Assembly (NCBI RefSeq): GCF_014698015.1 | Contig: NZ_JACXBS010000001.1 | Coordinates: forward strand, 310,001 to 374,000 | Length of the DNA stretch: 64,000 nucleotides | Direction: 5' to 3' | DNA from: Kocuria sp. cx-455 | GTDB lineage: Bacteria; Actinomycetota; Actinomycetes; Actinomycetales; Micrococcaceae | Part shown: positions 52,583-62,210 of the stretch, in pieces | Layout: each line of letters opens with the position of its first letter | Numbering within the stretch: position 1 is the stretch's first letter | Notes under the pieces: generated by a model | What the model saw: the letters and a program-made list of their open reading frames with translations, nothing else | Told to the model about the DNA's origin: nothing | Databases searched by the model: none | Position numbers and translations under genes: made by a program

Positions 52583-52686
52583 GTGAGGCAACTGCAACCG
52601 CGCAGTCTCGGGTGAGGCAAGTGCAGTTCCGGGGTTCGGATTCTGCTTTTTTGTCACACCAGATTTCACCCCTGCAGTTTCCTCAC
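52583..52686. repeat. Three copies of a 14-bp motif between convergent genes
   Basis: GTGAGGCAACTGCA (52583-52596), GTGAGGCAAGTGCA (52612-52625) and the inverted TGCAGTTTCCTCAC (52673-52686). They lie in the 218-bp gap between the thioesterase gene and aceA, both of which end here. A CTTTTTT run occurs at about 52645. Confidence 0.6.
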
Positions 52687-52770
52687 CTCACACTGCGCAC
52701 GCAGGTTGCCCGCTGGGTCGTGATCCACCGCGCAACCTGACAGTTGTTGAGACGAGTGTGCGGGAACCGC

Positions 52771-54057
52771 TCAGAACTGCGCGGTCTCCGTGGAACCCGC
52801 CAGAGCGGTGGTCGAGGAGTTGGGGTTCACGGCCTGGGACACCAGGTCGAAGTACCCGGTGCCCACCTCGCGCTGATGCTTGGTGGCGGTGTAACCGCGT
52901 TCCTCGGCGGCGAACTCGCGCTCCTGCAGCTCCACGTAGGAGGTCATCTGGTTGCGGGCGTAACCGTGGGCCAGATCGAACATCGAGTAGTTGAGGGCGT
53001 GGAAACCGGCCAGGGTGATGAACTGGAAGCGGTAGCCCATGGCGGACAGCTCGCGCTGGAACTTGGCGATCGTCTCGTCGTCCAGGTGCTTCTTCCAGTT
53101 GAAGGACGGTGAGCAGTTGTACGCGAGCATCTGATCCGGGAAGTCCTCGTGGACGGCGTCGGCGAACTTGCGGGCGAGTTCGAGATCCGGGGTGCCGGTC
53201 TCCATCCAGATCAGATCCGAATACGGTGCGTACGCCTTGGCGCGGGCCACGCAGGGCTCCAGGCCGTTGCGGACCTTGTAGAAGCCCTCGGAGGTGCGCT
53301 CGCCGGTGATGAACTCGGCGTCCTGCGCGTCCACATCGGACGTGATGAGCGTGGCGGCCTCGGCGTCGGTGCGGGCAATGATCAGGGAGGGAACGTCCTC
53401 GACGTCCGCGGCCAGGCGGGCGGCATTGAGGGTGCGCACGTGCTGCTGAGTGGGAACCAGGACCTTGCCACCCAGGTGGCCGCACTTCTTCTCGGAGGCC
53501 AGCTGATCCTCCCAGTGCACTCCCGCCGCGCCGGAAGCAATCATGGACTTCATCAACTCAAAGGCGTTGAGCGGGCCGCCGAAGCCGGCCTCCGCATCCG
53601 CAACGATCGGGGCCATCCAGTCATCGACCGTTTTGACGCCCTCGGAATGCTCGATTTGATCCGCGCGGCGCAATGCGTTGTTGATGCGCTGCACCACCTG
53701 GGGCACCGAATTGGCGGGGTAGAGCGACTGGTCCGGGTAGGTCTGCCCGGCCAGGTTCGCGTCACCGGCAACCTGCCACCCGGACAGGTAAATAGCCTTG
53801 AGGCCGGCCTTGACCTGCTGAACCGCCTGGTTGCCGGTCAGAGCGCCCAGAGCATTGATGTAATCCTCCGTGTTGAGCAGCTGCCAGAGCCGGTCTGCAC
53901 CGCGGCGGGCCAGGGTGTGCTCCTCTCGAAAGGAACCCTGCAGACGCAGGACCTCCTCGGGCGTGTAATCACGGGTGATGCCCAACCAGCGGGGATTCTC
54001 GTCCCAGTCCTGCTGGATCTCCTGGGCGGAACGCTGATTGCTGTTCGTGGTGTTCAT
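52771..54057 (-). CDS. aceA: Isocitrate lyase
   Basis: 428-residue glyoxylate-cycle enzyme that splits isocitrate to glyoxylate and succinate. Signatures are the catalytic [10 protein letters not shown] (about 191-200), [10 protein letters not shown] before it, the Mg-binding DAEAGFGG, and [13 protein letters not shown]. The ATG at 54057 follows AAGGAGACC and removes 89 unlikely residues of the longer frame. The divergent ramB gene encodes its probable regulator. It supplies the shunt needed when phenylacetate is broken down to acetyl-CoA. Confidence 0.95.
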   Translation of the reverse strand: MNTTNSNQRSAQEIQQDWDENPRWLGITRDYTPEEVLRLQGSFREEHTLARRGADRLWQLLNTEDYINALGALTGNQAVQQVKAGLKAIYLSGWQVAGDANLAGQTYPDQSLYPANSVPQVVQRINNALRRADQIEHSEGVKTVDDWMAPIVADAEAGFGGPLNAFELMKSMIASGAAGVHWEDQLASEKKCGHLGGKVLVPTQQHVRTLNAARLAADVEDVPSLIIARTDAEAATLITSDVDAQDAEFITGERTSEGFYKVRNGLEPCVARAKAYAPYSDLIWMETGTPDLELARKFADAVHEDFPDQMLAYNCSPSFNWKKHLDDETIAKFQRELSAMGYRFQFITLAGFHALNYSMFDLAHGYARNQMTSYVELQEREFAAEERGYTATKHQREVGTGYFDLVSQAVNPNSSTTALAGSTETAQF

Positions 54058-54220
54058 GACGGTCTCCTTCGTCCATCCGAGCCGGTGTCGTTGTCTCAAA
54101 GATTCACCGGCCTGTACTTCGTGGGTACTACTTTGGCGGATTTTCAACTGGCAGCGCCCAGAATCTTGTGAGAAGAAATGCAGTTCTTCACGTTGTAGGA
54201 TATTTTCGTAAGCTCGTGGC
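54058..54220. promoter_or_regulatory. aceA-ramB divergent control region
   Basis: 163-bp AT-richer gap with stretches such as AAATCCGCCAAAGTAG (minus strand) and TAGGATATTTTCG. RamB of Corynebacterium binds AAAnTTTGCAAA-like sites; only partial likeness is seen here. Confidence 0.4.
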
Positions 54221-55765
54221 ATGGCACCTCGTTCAACGACGCCGCGGGGCCACCGCACCCGCGCGAGCGCACCATCCGTTCCGCCCGCCGATTCCACTGT
54301 CGACGGCGATCCCGCGGACCCCATCGCCGTGGGCCGACGGATCCGCTACCGTCGCAAAAGGCTCCGCGTGACCCTCGGGCAGCTGGCCGATCAGGTGGGC
54401 ATGGCAGCGTCGGCGTTGTCCTTGATCGAGAACGGCAAACGGGAACCCAAGCTCTCCGCGCTCGCGGCGATCGCCAAGGCGCTGGACACCACGGTCGAGC
54501 AGCTCATCGGCGCCAAGGCGCCGTCCAAGCGCATGGAACTGGAGATAGAGGTGGAGCGCGTGCAGCGCGGGCCCATGTACTCGTCGCTGGGGCTGCCCGC
54601 CGTGCGCGTCGGTCCGGGCCTGAGCACCGAGGCGCTCGAGGCCATTGTGGCCCTGCAACGTCAACTCGCCCACCGGCTGGATGAGCAGGCGGCCACCCCT
54701 GAGGAAGCTCGGCGCGCCAACACGGATCTGCGGGCCAGGATGCAGAAACTCGACAACTATTTCGAGCGCATCGAAACGATGGCCGGGGAGCTGCTGGTGG
54801 CCATCGGGCACGGCGGCGGGCCACTGTCCGAGCACCACATCTCGTCGCTGGTCTCCCACGTGGGGTTCGAGATCCATCAGGTTCCGGATCTGCCCCACTC
54901 CACGCGCTCCGTCACGGACCTGCAGAACAAACGGTTCTACCTCCCGGCCCGCTCCGGTATCGGTTCCACGTGGTCGGTGTTGTTGCAGGCCGTGGGGCAT
55001 TTGTTGCTCGAGCATTCGCGGCCGTCCAGCTACGGGGAGTTCCTGGAACAGCGGGTGGAAACCAACTATTTCGCGGCGGCGCTGATGATCCCCGAGACCT
55101 CCGCCGTGAGCATGCTTGCCGAGTCCAAGGCCCGCCGGGAGCTGTCCGTGGATGACCTGCGCGACGCGTTCGCCGTGTCCCACGAGACCGCGGCGCACCG
55201 CATGACCAACTTGATGACCCATCATTTCGGGATCCCCACGCACTTCGAGAAGGTGCATTCATCCGGGATCATCCACAAGGCCTGGTCCAATGACGGCATC
55301 CTGTTTCCCACCGACCACACCGGGGCCGTGGAGGGCCAGCGGGCGTGCCGGTATTTTTCCGCACGCCAGGCGTTCTCCGCGACCAACCGGTTGCTGACGC
55401 ATTTCCAGTACACGGACACCCCCGCCGGAACCTTCTGGTGCTCGGCGCGTGTGGAGGGCTCCGTGGACGGCGAATTCTCCATCGCGGTGGGAGTGCCCTA
55501 CGAACACGTCAAGTGGTTCCGCGGCCGGGACACGGACGTGCGCAGGAAGTCGCAGTGCCCGGATCCCGCGTGCTGCCAGCTACCGCCGGAGTCACTCGCG
55601 CGCACGTGGGAGGGCCAGTCCTGGCCGTCTGCCCGGCCCGCCTCACACCTGCTCGCGGCCATGCCCGCCGGGGCCTTTCCGGGGGTGGACGAGACCGAGG
55701 TCTACCGCTTCCTGCAGCGCCACCAGCCCGCGCCCACCGTTGATCCGGACGACGACCTCACGTAA
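54221..55765 (+). CDS. ramB: RamB-type regulator of acetate metabolism (ScfR family)
   Basis: 514-residue regulator. An XRE-type helix-turn-helix (about 38-95, [20 protein letters not shown]) is followed by a long helical linker, an IrrE/ImmA-like domain in which the zinc motif is replaced ([15 protein letters not shown] keeps H-x4-H), and a C-terminal domain with CPDPACCQ. This is the layout of short-chain fatty acyl regulators such as RamB, which control isocitrate lyase. Its divergent position to aceA supports the call. Confidence 0.88.
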   Translation: MAPRSTTPRGHRTRASAPSVPPADSTVDGDPADPIAVGRRIRYRRKRLRVTLGQLADQVGMAASALSLIENGKREPKLSALAAIAKALDTTVEQLIGAKAPSKRMELEIEVERVQRGPMYSSLGLPAVRVGPGLSTEALEAIVALQRQLAHRLDEQAATPEEARRANTDLRARMQKLDNYFERIETMAGELLVAIGHGGGPLSEHHISSLVSHVGFEIHQVPDLPHSTRSVTDLQNKRFYLPARSGIGSTWSVLLQAVGHLLLEHSRPSSYGEFLEQRVETNYFAAALMIPETSAVSMLAESKARRELSVDDLRDAFAVSHETAAHRMTNLMTHHFGIPTHFEKVHSSGIIHKAWSNDGILFPTDHTGAVEGQRACRYFSARQAFSATNRLLTHFQYTDTPAGTFWCSARVEGSVDGEFSIAVGVPYEHVKWFRGRDTDVRRKSQCPDPACCQLPPESLARTWEGQSWPSARPASHLLAAMPAGAFPGVDETEVYRFLQRHQPAPTVDPDDDLT

Positions 55766-55909
55766 TCTCCAACACAATCCCGCCGCCGACGCCGCTCACG
55801 CGCCCCGGCGCCGAGGCCCGCGTTTTCGGGGCCGGCGGCACCCGCGAGCCAAGCGCCGTCGGCGTCCCGAGTTCCAATGAACCCTCTTGTGCCCCACGAA
55901 AGGCGACCC

Positions 55910-56377
55910 ATGACCTTCGCGACCGCTGACCTGTACGACGAGCACGGCGAGGACCTGCAATCCGTGACCACCCAGATGATCTCCGTGGGCGGTGTGCACC
56001 GGTTCACCGGGCCCATCCGTACCGTGCGGTGTTTCGAATCCAACGTGGAGGTCAAGAAGCTTGTGGCCACTCCGGGCGAGGGCGCCGTGCTGATCGTGGA
56101 CGGCCAAGGATCCATGAACCGCGCGCTACTGGGTGACAACGTGGCCCGCACGGCCATGGAGAACGGCTGGGCCGGGGTGATCGTCAACGCCCCGGTGCGC
56201 GACCGAGTGGAACTGGGCACGTTGCAGATCGGCATCAAGGCGCTGGGCACCAATCCGCGCAAGTCAGAGCCCAACGACTCGGGCGAGACGGACGTGATCG
56301 TGAACTTCGGTGGTGTGAGCTTCCGCCCCGGTAAGACCGTGTGGGCCGATGAGGACGGGATCCTCGTGGAGCGGTAA
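55910..56377 (+). CDS. rraA: RraA-family protein, possible 4-hydroxy-4-methyl-2-oxoglutarate aldolase
   Basis: 155-residue trimeric RraA-fold protein. The segment from GDNVARTAMENG to VNAPVRD contains Asp, 20 residues, then Arg-Asp, the motif required for metal-dependent HMG/CHA aldolase and oxaloacetate decarboxylase activity, so an enzyme is more likely than an RNase E regulator. The ATG at 55910 has AAAGGCG in front; the frame upstream is open but unlike the family. It precedes a strong terminator. Confidence 0.83.
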   Translation: MTFATADLYDEHGEDLQSVTTQMISVGGVHRFTGPIRTVRCFESNVEVKKLVATPGEGAVLIVDGQGSMNRALLGDNVARTAMENGWAGVIVNAPVRDRVELGTLQIGIKALGTNPRKSEPNDSGETDVIVNFGGVSFRPGKTVWADEDGILVER

Positions 56378-56409
56378 GCCTGCCCATTGCAGGAACCGGA
56401 GCTCTCAGA

Positions 56410-56445
56410 ATTGTGGCCCCGCTTCGCAAGAAGCGGGGCCACAAT
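56410..56445. terminator. Bidirectional terminator between rraA and the lipoprotein gene
   Basis: Perfect 16-bp stem ATTGTGGCCCCGCTTC / GAAGCGGGGCCACAAT with a GCAA loop. Confidence 0.9.
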
Positions 56446-56487
56446 CATGGGGGAATTGCCGGTCAGTGCATTTTTCCGGGTGGGTCA

Positions 56488-57267
56488 TCACTTCTTGGGC
56501 GCGAATTTGGAGCCGTCCCAGGCGTACTCGACCGTCTGGCCGGTGTCATGGCCGTTTTCATCGACCTTCTTCTGGATGATGGTGGCTTCACCGGACTCAT
56601 CGATCTTCAGGCCGGAGTCGGAGAACGGCGCCTTCTCACCCTCGGGCGGCGGCATGGTGCCCTTTGAGTCATAGCCCTGCTCGGTGGGGGTCAACACCGT
56701 GACGCCGTCAACGTAATTGATGAAGACGTTGCCGTGCTTGTCCACGTTGGTCTCGTTGGCCAGCTCCCATGGGTGTTGGGGAAAGACCAGTTCCGTGGTG
56801 AAGGCGATGACCGTGGCTCCTTCGGCCGGGCCCACGTAGCCCACGGGTGCGCCGTTCTGATAGAGACCGTAGGAGGCCTCCTTGACCTGCGGTGCTGAGT
56901 CCGCTTGGAGCGTCTTCTCGTAGGCAACGATCGTCATGGGACCGTACTTCGGGTGAGTCACGGTGGTGACTGCGGACTGAGAACATACGGCGGCACACGG
57001 ATCGGATACCGCGGGCAACTGTTCACCGCTGCCAGCCTGTTGGCCGTTCTCGGTGGCCGCCGGATCCGCAGCGACGCCGGCGTTCTTCGTGTCCTGCGAG
57101 GGTTCAACCACGCCCGAACCATGGGCGGTCTGAGCGGCCGGGCTCGTGGACTCGGTGGGGCTGTCCGCGGCGGGTTCACTGGTGGCTTGCGTGTCAGTCT
57201 GGCCGCAGCCGAGCAGCAGTGGAATGGACAGAGCAGTCGCGGCGACGAAAGAAGCTTTCTTCCTCAT
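56488..57267 (-). CDS. Putative lipoprotein
   Basis: 259-residue exported protein with lipobox LLLGC at about residue 21. A low-complexity Ala/Ser/Thr/Glu-rich linker follows (about 25-85), then a globular domain with two Cys (DPCAAVCSQ) and repeated aromatic/Gly segments (YGLYQNGAPVGYVGPAEGA). I do not recognise the family. GCAGGAGG lies before the ATG at 57267. It could be a cell-surface binding protein. Confidence 0.75.
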   Translation of the reverse strand: MRKKASFVAATALSIPLLLGCGQTDTQATSEPAADSPTESTSPAAQTAHGSGVVEPSQDTKNAGVAADPAATENGQQAGSGEQLPAVSDPCAAVCSQSAVTTVTHPKYGPMTIVAYEKTLQADSAPQVKEASYGLYQNGAPVGYVGPAEGATVIAFTTELVFPQHPWELANETNVDKHGNVFINYVDGVTVLTPTEQGYDSKGTMPPPEGEKAPFSDSGLKIDESGEATIIQKKVDENGHDTGQTVEYAWDGSKFAPKK

Positions 57268-57573
57268 GATCCTGACCTCCTGCGAGGGGTTGTCGTTCAG
57301 CTCACACCCCACACTTCCGGGGACGGTTTGCGATTGCAACACGTTGTGACGCAATCGTGATCCGCCCCGTCGGCGTCTCGGGGCAATTCACGCGGGTGGA
57401 TCCGCACTGTCGCGGGGAATGAAGCGCGTGCCAGGAATTAGCTCCTGCAAAGATAAACCCCGGTGGGTAGTTCACGAATGAACTACCCACCGGGGCGGGT
57501 GACGTGCGCTCGGCAGCCGGCCGAGCGGCGTCGTCGTAAGGAATGAACCGCGCGTGAGAGCGAACGGCGGACG
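57268..57573. other. 306-base gap between lipoprotein gene and paaH
   Basis: It holds the upstream region of the lipoprotein gene, the strong hairpin at 57458-57495 that ends the paaH operon, and one copy of the GCGGCGTCGTC motif (57525-57535). No gene is seen. Confidence 0.6.
57458..57495 (-). terminator. Terminator of the paaJ-hydratase-paaH operon
   Basis: Perfect 17-bp stem CCCCGGTGGGTAGTTCA / TGAACTACCCACCGGGG with a CGAA loop; on the minus strand it is followed by TTTATCT. Confidence 0.9.
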
Positions 57574-58440
57574 CTACGAGTAGTCGTAGAAACCCTTACC
57601 GGACTTCTTGCCCAGTTCGCCGCGCTCGACCATGTCGCGCATGAGCTGCGGCGGGGCGAAGCGCGGGCCGAGCTTGGACTCGAGGTACTCCGCGATACCC
57701 AGGCGCACGTCCAGGCCCACGATGTCCGTGAGCGCAAGCGGGCCGATCGGGTGCTTGTAACCGAGCACCATGGCGTTGTCGATGTCCTCGGCGGAGGCGA
57801 CGCCCTCCTCGACCATGCGGATGGCCTCCAGGCCCAACGCAACGCCCAGGCGGGATGATGCGAAACCGGGGGCGTCATTCACGGTGACCGGGGTCTTACC
57901 GATGCCCGCGACCCACTCGAGGGTCAGCTGCTGCAGTTCGTCGCTGGTGCGCTGGCCGATCACGATTTCCACGAGCTTGGAGGCCGGAACCGGGTTGAAG
58001 AAGTGCAGGCCGCAGAAGCGCTCGGGGCGCCTGAGCTCGGCGGCCAACCCGTCCACGGACAGCGAGGACGTATTGGTGGCCAGCCACGCGGTTTCGGACA
58101 GGTTCGCCTCGACCTGCTGCAGCGAGGAGACCTTGAGGTCCCAGATTTCGGGAACGGCCTCGATGACCAGCTCGCACTCGGAAAAATCGGAGTGCTCCAG
58201 GCTCACCGTGAAGTTCTGGGCCCAGGCGTCCAGATTGCCGTCGATCTTGCCGCGCTCGAGCGACTTGGCCAGGTCCGATTCAACGCGCTCCTTGGCGCCC
58301 TGAGCGGCCTGAGCGTTCGCTTCGACCACGGTGACCTTGGCGCCCGAGATCAGGAACGCGTGCGCGATGCCCGCACCCATGCGACCACCGCCCAGCACGC
58401 CAACCGTGGCGGGAACGGTGCCCTTGGTCTCTTCGCTCAT
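57574..58440 (-). CDS. paaH: 3-hydroxyacyl-CoA dehydrogenase
   Basis: 288-residue NAD-dependent enzyme. The Rossmann start VGVLGGGRMGAGIAHAFLIS (about 13-32) and the catalytic His in FCGLHFFNPVPASKLVEIV (about 140-158) are clear, and the C-terminal domain has VNDAPGFASSRLG. It oxidises 3-hydroxyadipyl-CoA in the phenylacetate pathway, or 3-hydroxybutyryl-CoA. Its ATG overlaps the stop of the hydratase gene upstream. Confidence 0.9.
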   Translation of the reverse strand: MSEETKGTVPATVGVLGGGRMGAGIAHAFLISGAKVTVVEANAQAAQGAKERVESDLAKSLERGKIDGNLDAWAQNFTVSLEHSDFSECELVIEAVPEIWDLKVSSLQQVEANLSETAWLATNTSSLSVDGLAAELRRPERFCGLHFFNPVPASKLVEIVIGQRTSDELQQLTLEWVAGIGKTPVTVNDAPGFASSRLGVALGLEAIRMVEEGVASAEDIDNAMVLGYKHPIGPLALTDIVGLDVRLGIAEYLESKLGPRFAPPQLMRDMVERGELGKKSGKGFYDYS

Positions 58441-59264
58441 TTCTTGTTCTCCTTCTTCCGGTCCAGGAATGCCTGCATCCGGTCAAACTTGGCTTGGGAT
58501 TCGAACAGGATGGCCTGCGCGAGTTCATCCACGTGCGGGTGGGCTTCGCGCGGCATGTGGAACACGCGTTTGGACACGCGCACGGCCAGCGGATCCTGTT
58601 TACCGATCCGATCGGCCAGCGCGTGCGCGGCGCCCACCAGTTCGTCCGGTTCGTGGATCTCGGTGATCAGGTGCGCAGCCAACGCTTCCTCCGCGGTGAG
58701 AATGCGCCCGGCCAGCACAATTTCCTTGGCCACCGGCTCGCCCGCAAGTTCCTTGATGCGCCACAGGGCACCGGCCGCGGCAATGATGCCCAGACCGGTT
58801 TCCGGCTGGCCGATCTTCACGTACGGGGTGCCCAGACGGAAGTCCGCGGCCCACGCGAGTTCCGCGCCGCCGCCCAGCGCGTAGCCATCCAGCGCCGCGA
58901 TCACGGGCATGGGCAGCTTGGCGATCCGGTCGAAGATCTGCGAATTCACCCCGCGCAGCGCGTCCTCACGACGCCGCTCGCGCAGCTGCGCGATATCCGC
59001 ACCCGAGGCGAAAATCCCCTTCCCGTTCACCTCCGTGCCGGACAGGATCGTGATCTTGGGATTGCGCTCCAGGTAGTCGCACACGGTGTGCAGCTCATCG
59101 ACCATGGTCTGGTCAATGGCGTTGCGCACCTCCGGGCGGTCCAGGATCACGTGCAGCCGATCCCCGGTTTCCTCCAGGCGCAGGGCGGTGAAATCATCCT
59201 GCAGGGTCTGTTGGTCTGCGTCCGTGTGGTTCTTGCCGTTCGACGACGTCGCGTGCTCGCTCAT
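58437..59264 (-). CDS. paaF: Enoyl-CoA hydratase, PaaF-like
   Basis: 275-residue crotonase-fold enzyme that hydrates dehydroadipyl-CoA. Oxyanion-hole motifs are FASGADIAQLRER (about 85-97) and ALDGYALGGGAELAWAADF (about 118-136), with the catalytic Glu region GQPETGLGIIAAAG. Placed between the thiolase and dehydrogenase genes in one operon, it fits the PaaF step better than the PaaG-like protein at 39.9 kb. ATG 59264 is used; the frame upstream is open for 12 codons. Confidence 0.82.
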   Translation of the reverse strand: MSEHATSSNGKNHTDADQQTLQDDFTALRLEETGDRLHVILDRPEVRNAIDQTMVDELHTVCDYLERNPKITILSGTEVNGKGIFASGADIAQLRERRREDALRGVNSQIFDRIAKLPMPVIAALDGYALGGGAELAWAADFRLGTPYVKIGQPETGLGIIAAAGALWRIKELAGEPVAKEIVLAGRILTAEEALAAHLITEIHEPDELVGAAHALADRIGKQDPLAVRVSKRVFHMPREAHPHVDELAQAILFESQAKFDRMQAFLDRKKENKK

Positions 59265-59271
59265 GCGCGCG

Positions 59272-60495
59272 TCACACCTTCTCCACGAGCATGGCTGCAC
59301 CTTGACCCACGCCGATACACATGGTGGCCAGACCCTTGTCCGCGTTCTCGCGTTCCATGCGTCCCAGCAGGGTGATCACGATGCGCGAGCCGGATGAACC
59401 CAGCGGGTGACCCAGGGCAATAGCGCCGCCGTCGCGGTTGACGATGTCCGGGTTCAAACCAAGACGGCGGATCGAGGCCAGGGACTGGCTGGCAAAGGCT
59501 TCGTTGATCTCGGCGGCACCGAGGTCAGCCACGGACCAGCCGGCGCGCTCCAGGACCTTCTCCGTGGCGGGGACCGGGCCCAGGCCCATAATCTCGGGAG
59601 CCAGCCCGGCGGAAGCACCGTCGATCACGCGGGCACGGGCCTTCAAACCGTATTTCTCGATGGCGCTCTCGGAGGCCACGATGATGGCGGAGGCGCCGTC
59701 GTTGAGGGAGGACGAATTACCGGCGGTGACCACGGAACCACCCTTGACCACCGGACGCAGCTTGGCCAGGACATCCGGAGTGGAGCCCGGACGGGGGCCT
59801 TCGTCGGTGTCGACCACGGTCACCGCGCCCTTGCGGCCCTTGACCTCGACCGGCACGATCTCGTCCTTGAAGTGTCCGGCCTCGATGGCAGCAATGGCCT
59901 TCTTATGGGATTCGGCGGCGAACTGGTCCGCGTCCTCGCGGGAAATGTTGTCCACGCGGGCTACTTCTTCAGCGGTCTCCGGCATGGAGTAGGTGGCCTT
60001 GCCGTCGCGCGACAGCGGACCCTCCTCGAACTTCTCGTTCACGAAGCGCCATCCGATGGAGGTGTCGAAGGTCTCTCCCGGCTTGGCAAATGCTGTCCTG
60101 GGCTTTTCCGTGACCCACGGAGCCCGAGACATGGACTCCACGCCGCCGGCCACCACGATATCCGCCGCACCGGACTTGATCATCTGCGAGGCCATGGTGA
60201 TCGCGGACATCCCGGACGCGCACAGGCGGTTCACGGTCATGCCGGGAACGGTGTCCGGGTAGCCGGCCAGCAGCCAGGCCATGCGGGCCACGTTGCGGTT
60301 TTCTTCACCGGCTCCGTTGGCGTTGCCGAGGATGACCTCGTCAACGTCTGCGGGATCGATTCCGGCGGCCTCGACCACGGACTTGATGCAGAGGGCGGCC
60401 ATGTCGTCAGGGCGGACGGAGGATAGCGCCCCGCCGTAACGACCTACAGGGGTTCGGGCCCCTCCGACTAGATAAGCGTGCGGCATCGAGGACAT
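59272..60495 (-). CDS. paaJ: Thiolase (3-oxoadipyl-CoA type)
   Basis: 407-residue degradative thiolase. The nucleophilic Cys is in VNRLCASGMSAI (about 88-99), the other active-site residues in GGAIALGHPLGSSGSR (His) and CIGVGQGAAM (Cys) near the end. It splits 3-oxoadipyl-CoA to succinyl-CoA and acetyl-CoA. The ATG at 60495 follows GAAGGAG. First gene of the thiolase-hydratase-dehydrogenase operon, with a PaaR operator just upstream. Confidence 0.9.
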   Translation of the reverse strand: MSSMPHAYLVGGARTPVGRYGGALSSVRPDDMAALCIKSVVEAAGIDPADVDEVILGNANGAGEENRNVARMAWLLAGYPDTVPGMTVNRLCASGMSAITMASQMIKSGAADIVVAGGVESMSRAPWVTEKPRTAFAKPGETFDTSIGWRFVNEKFEEGPLSRDGKATYSMPETAEEVARVDNISREDADQFAAESHKKAIAAIEAGHFKDEIVPVEVKGRKGAVTVVDTDEGPRPGSTPDVLAKLRPVVKGGSVVTAGNSSSLNDGASAIIVASESAIEKYGLKARARVIDGASAGLAPEIMGLGPVPATEKVLERAGWSVADLGAAEINEAFASQSLASIRRLGLNPDIVNRDGGAIALGHPLGSSGSRIVITLLGRMERENADKGLATMCIGVGQGAAMLVEKV

Positions 60496-60520
60496 GCGGA
60501 CTCCTTCGCAGGGGCAATAA

Positions 60521-60536
60521 CTGACCGATCGTTCAT
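60521..60536 (-). promoter_or_regulatory. PaaR operator at the thiolase operon
   Basis: CTGACCGATCGTTCAT, 26 bases before the thiolase start, matching the paaA and paaZ sites. Confidence 0.65.
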
Positions 60537-60660
60537 CTAAAGATTCCACGATGTTGTGAGCTACGTCAATACGTTCGGCCAGGTTGGTGGGTTTGTGGCT
60601 CTTTGTTGTCGAGTGGGTCGTACCCATGGTGCGGGCCAGAACTGAATGGGCAAGGAACGC

Positions 60661-60694
60661 GAAGTGGCCGGTCCCTCGGGGGCCCGGCCACTTC
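60661..60694. terminator. Terminator after the transporter gene
   Basis: Perfect 11-bp stem GAAGTGGCCGG / CCGGCCACTTC with a 12-base loop, between the thiolase promoter region and the stop of the minus-strand transporter gene. Confidence 0.75.
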
Positions 60695-60725
60695 GGCTAT
60701 TCAGTGATGTGTATGGAGGGAAACC

Positions 60726-62156
60726 TTATGCCCGGTGCTGCGCGTTGCTGGGCTCCATGTCCTCGGGCAGTACCGGGGGAACTTCTTCGCCCGGGTGCTT
60801 GGCGACAAATTCCTCGTGGACTTCTTCGACGTGTAGATCGCGGCCCTGATCGGACTTGCGGACAAAGCACACGGCCGTGAAGGACACGATGGAAATCAGG
60901 GCAATGTAGAGGCCGATCGTCCAGGACTGGCCGGTCTCGTTCAGCAGCAGCTGGGCGATCATGGGCGCGAACGCGCCACCGATGATGGAGCCGAGCGCGT
61001 AGCCGATCGAGATGCCCGAGTAGCGGACGCGCGCCGGGAACATTTCCGCGTACATTGCGGACTGCGGGCCGTAGGACGGGCCCAGCCCAATGGTCAGAAT
61101 GAAGATCGCGGCGGCGAACAGAGGCAATGATGCGGTATCCAGCATGAACCACATGGGCACGGCCCACAGGATGATGAATCCGTAACCGAGCTGGAAGGTC
61201 AACTTCCGTCCGATCTTGTCGGACATCCAACCGCCGAGCATCGTGAAGATCAGCCAGCCCAAGCCACCGATCAATGACGCGACCAGGGTTTGAGAGCGAG
61301 GCATTCCCAGGACCGTGGCGCCGTAGGACGCGAAGAACGCGATGACCAGGTAGCCGGCGGCATTGTTAGCGGCGAAGATCAGGGCCGCCAGGGTTACTTC
61401 GCGCTTGTTGGTGCGGAACAGCTGACCCAGGGGTGCGGAGGACTCCTTGGCGCGCTGCTGCATGGCAACGAACACGGGGGACTCGTCCACCGCGCGGCGA
61501 ATCGCGTAGCCTACGCCGATCAGGACCACCGAGAAGAGGAACGGAACGCGCCAGCCCCAGGACTCGAACTGCTCGGGTGTCAGCATGGACGTCAGGCCGA
61601 ACATGAACAGGGTGGCCATCAGCATGCCCAGGGGCACACCGATCTGCGGATAGGCGCCAAAGAAGCCGCGCTTGTGGTTGGGTGCGTGTTCCACGGCCAT
61701 CAGGGCCGCGCCGCCCCATTCACCGCCCGCGGAGAATCCCTGCAGTACGCGCAGGCAGATCAGGATGATGGGCGCTGCGATGCCGATTTGTTCGTACGTG
61801 GGGAGCACGCCAATCAATGTGGTGGCCGCGCCCATGCCGAACAGGGTCAAGACCAGGGTGATCTTGCGGCCGTACTTGTCACCGATGTGGCCGGCGACGA
61901 TGGCCCCGAGCGGGCGGAACAGGAAGCTGATGCCCAAGGAGGCCCAGGCGACCACCTGAGCCAGAGCTGCGTTGTCCTCGCCCAGCGGGTTGAAGTAATG
62001 CGCGGCCAGGATGAAGGCCGCCGCCTGCGCGTAAATGAAGAAGTCATACCACTCGATGGTGGTGCCCACCAGAGTTCCGGCGAGAACCTTGCGCTCTTCG
62101 CGGGACATGGTGTGCGCCTGCTGCTGTGCAGGCGGGGAAGCTGCGTTTGTAGCCAT
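60726..62156 (-). CDS. MHS-family major facilitator transporter
   Basis: 476-residue proton symporter of the metabolite:H+ symporter branch of the MFS, 12 membrane helices. Family signs are GTTIEWYDFFIYAQAAAFIL at the first helix, GDKYGRKITLVLTLFGMG after helix 2 and GFSAGGEWGGAALMAVEHAP near helix 4-5. A PaaR-type operator lies upstream, so phenylacetate or a related aromatic acid is the likely substrate. ATG 62156 follows TGGAGC. Confidence 0.87.
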   Translation of the reverse strand: MATNAASPPAQQQAHTMSREERKVLAGTLVGTTIEWYDFFIYAQAAAFILAAHYFNPLGEDNAALAQVVAWASLGISFLFRPLGAIVAGHIGDKYGRKITLVLTLFGMGAATTLIGVLPTYEQIGIAAPIILICLRVLQGFSAGGEWGGAALMAVEHAPNHKRGFFGAYPQIGVPLGMLMATLFMFGLTSMLTPEQFESWGWRVPFLFSVVLIGVGYAIRRAVDESPVFVAMQQRAKESSAPLGQLFRTNKREVTLAALIFAANNAAGYLVIAFFASYGATVLGMPRSQTLVASLIGGLGWLIFTMLGGWMSDKIGRKLTFQLGYGFIILWAVPMWFMLDTASLPLFAAAIFILTIGLGPSYGPQSAMYAEMFPARVRYSGISIGYALGSIIGGAFAPMIAQLLLNETGQSWTIGLYIALISIVSFTAVCFVRKSDQGRDLHVEEVHEEFVAKHPGEEVPPVLPEDMEPSNAQHRA

Positions 62157-62210
62157 GGAAGCTCCAGGATCATAAGTTGCGCGGTCCGGGCCCGGCAAGA
62201 TCTGTGATTA

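Noticed and set aside
55910..56377. RNase E inhibitor RraA as a certain function
   Set aside because: The aldolase motif is intact, and I see nothing in the window that ties it to RNase E.
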